6,301 nt of DNA from UBA7236 sp964638865 (GTDB lineage: Bacteria > Bacteroidota > Bacteroidia > Chitinophagales > BACL12), in contig CAZXBG010000184.1 of NCBI GenBank assembly GCA_964638865.1, forward strand, positions 1 to 6,301, read 5' to 3'. How positions within the stretch are numbered: position 1 is the stretch's first letter; each line of letters opens with the position of its first letter. Below, piece after piece: positions 6,261 through 6,301 of the stretch. The position numbers were made by a program, and so were the translations under genes. The notes below the pieces were generated by a model that saw nothing but the letters and a program-made list of their open reading frames with translations, was not told the DNA's origin and did not search any database.

Positions 6261-6301
6261 ATGAGTGATGAGTAATGAGTAATGAGTAATGAGTAATGAG
6301 T
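6261..6301. repeat. Heptanucleotide tandem repeat array (ATGAGTA/ATGAGTG)
   Basis: Five full 7-bp units and one partial: ATGAGTG at 6261, then ATGAGTA at 6268, 6275, 6282 and 6289, then six bases to the window edge. The array continues off the right edge. It begins one base upstream of the SDR start codon, so the visible 5' leader of that gene is entirely repeat. Read along the SDR coding strand the unit is ACTCATT, which has no stop codon in any frame and no ATG. Its orientation is inverted relative to the array at 1-56, whose units share the CTCAT/ATGAG core. Confidence 0.95.

Noticed and set aside
1..6301. Heptad arrays at both window ends read as terminal inverted repeats of a mobile element
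   Set aside because: The units are short, variable in sequence, and tandem; no transposase, integrase or target-site duplication is present. Assembly breaks at repeats explain the position better.

Overview
The window most likely comes from a member of the Bacteroidota. The DNA is AT-rich and the genes lack obvious Shine-Dalgarno sequences. The gene families fit too: a zinc-less anti-sigma factor with the 'FLEFHPEL' type of N-terminus, a small outer-membrane beta-barrel protein ending in Phe, and a tandem-domain universal stress protein of the type common in this phylum. I cannot place it to genus. The sequence appears to be a scaffold piece: it holds a run of exactly 100 Ns, and both ends lie inside short tandem repeats.

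Layout, left to right. Positions 1-56 are a heptanucleotide tandem repeat. Positions 79-113 are a hairpin with a U-tract that terminates leftward transcription. Positions 146-2694 are a leftward three-gene operon: ECF sigma factor, then a membrane-anchored anti-sigma factor-like protein (ATGA overlap), then an outer-membrane beta-barrel protein. Positions 2695-2899 are a divergent intergenic region. Positions 2900-3751 hold a rightward tandem UspA-domain protein. Its stop codon is also the start of a short degenerate heptad repeat that runs into the N gap (3773-3872). Positions 3927-6259 are a leftward two-gene unit: a sepiapterin/benzil reductase-like SDR, then a YtcJ-type metal-dependent amidohydrolase (ATGA overlap). 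Positions 6261-6301 are a second heptad array, one base from the SDR start codon.

How the genes may work together. The sigma/anti-sigma/OMP operon looks like a compact envelope-sensing circuit. The anti-sigma would hold the sigma factor at the inner membrane and expose about 196 residues to the periplasm. The outer-membrane protein carries an acidic coiled-coil segment ahead of its barrel and could be the sensor, the target, or both. This is inference from gene order. It is not a FecI/FecR/SusC arrangement, since no TonB-dependent transporter is present. The SDR and amidohydrolase are probably translationally coupled, but their substrates cannot be read from sequence. The universal stress protein is transcribed alone.

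I see no mobile element, CRISPR array, tRNA, rRNA or defence system. The least ordinary signals are the period-7 repeats at three separate intergenic sites and the three-gene sigma-factor operon.
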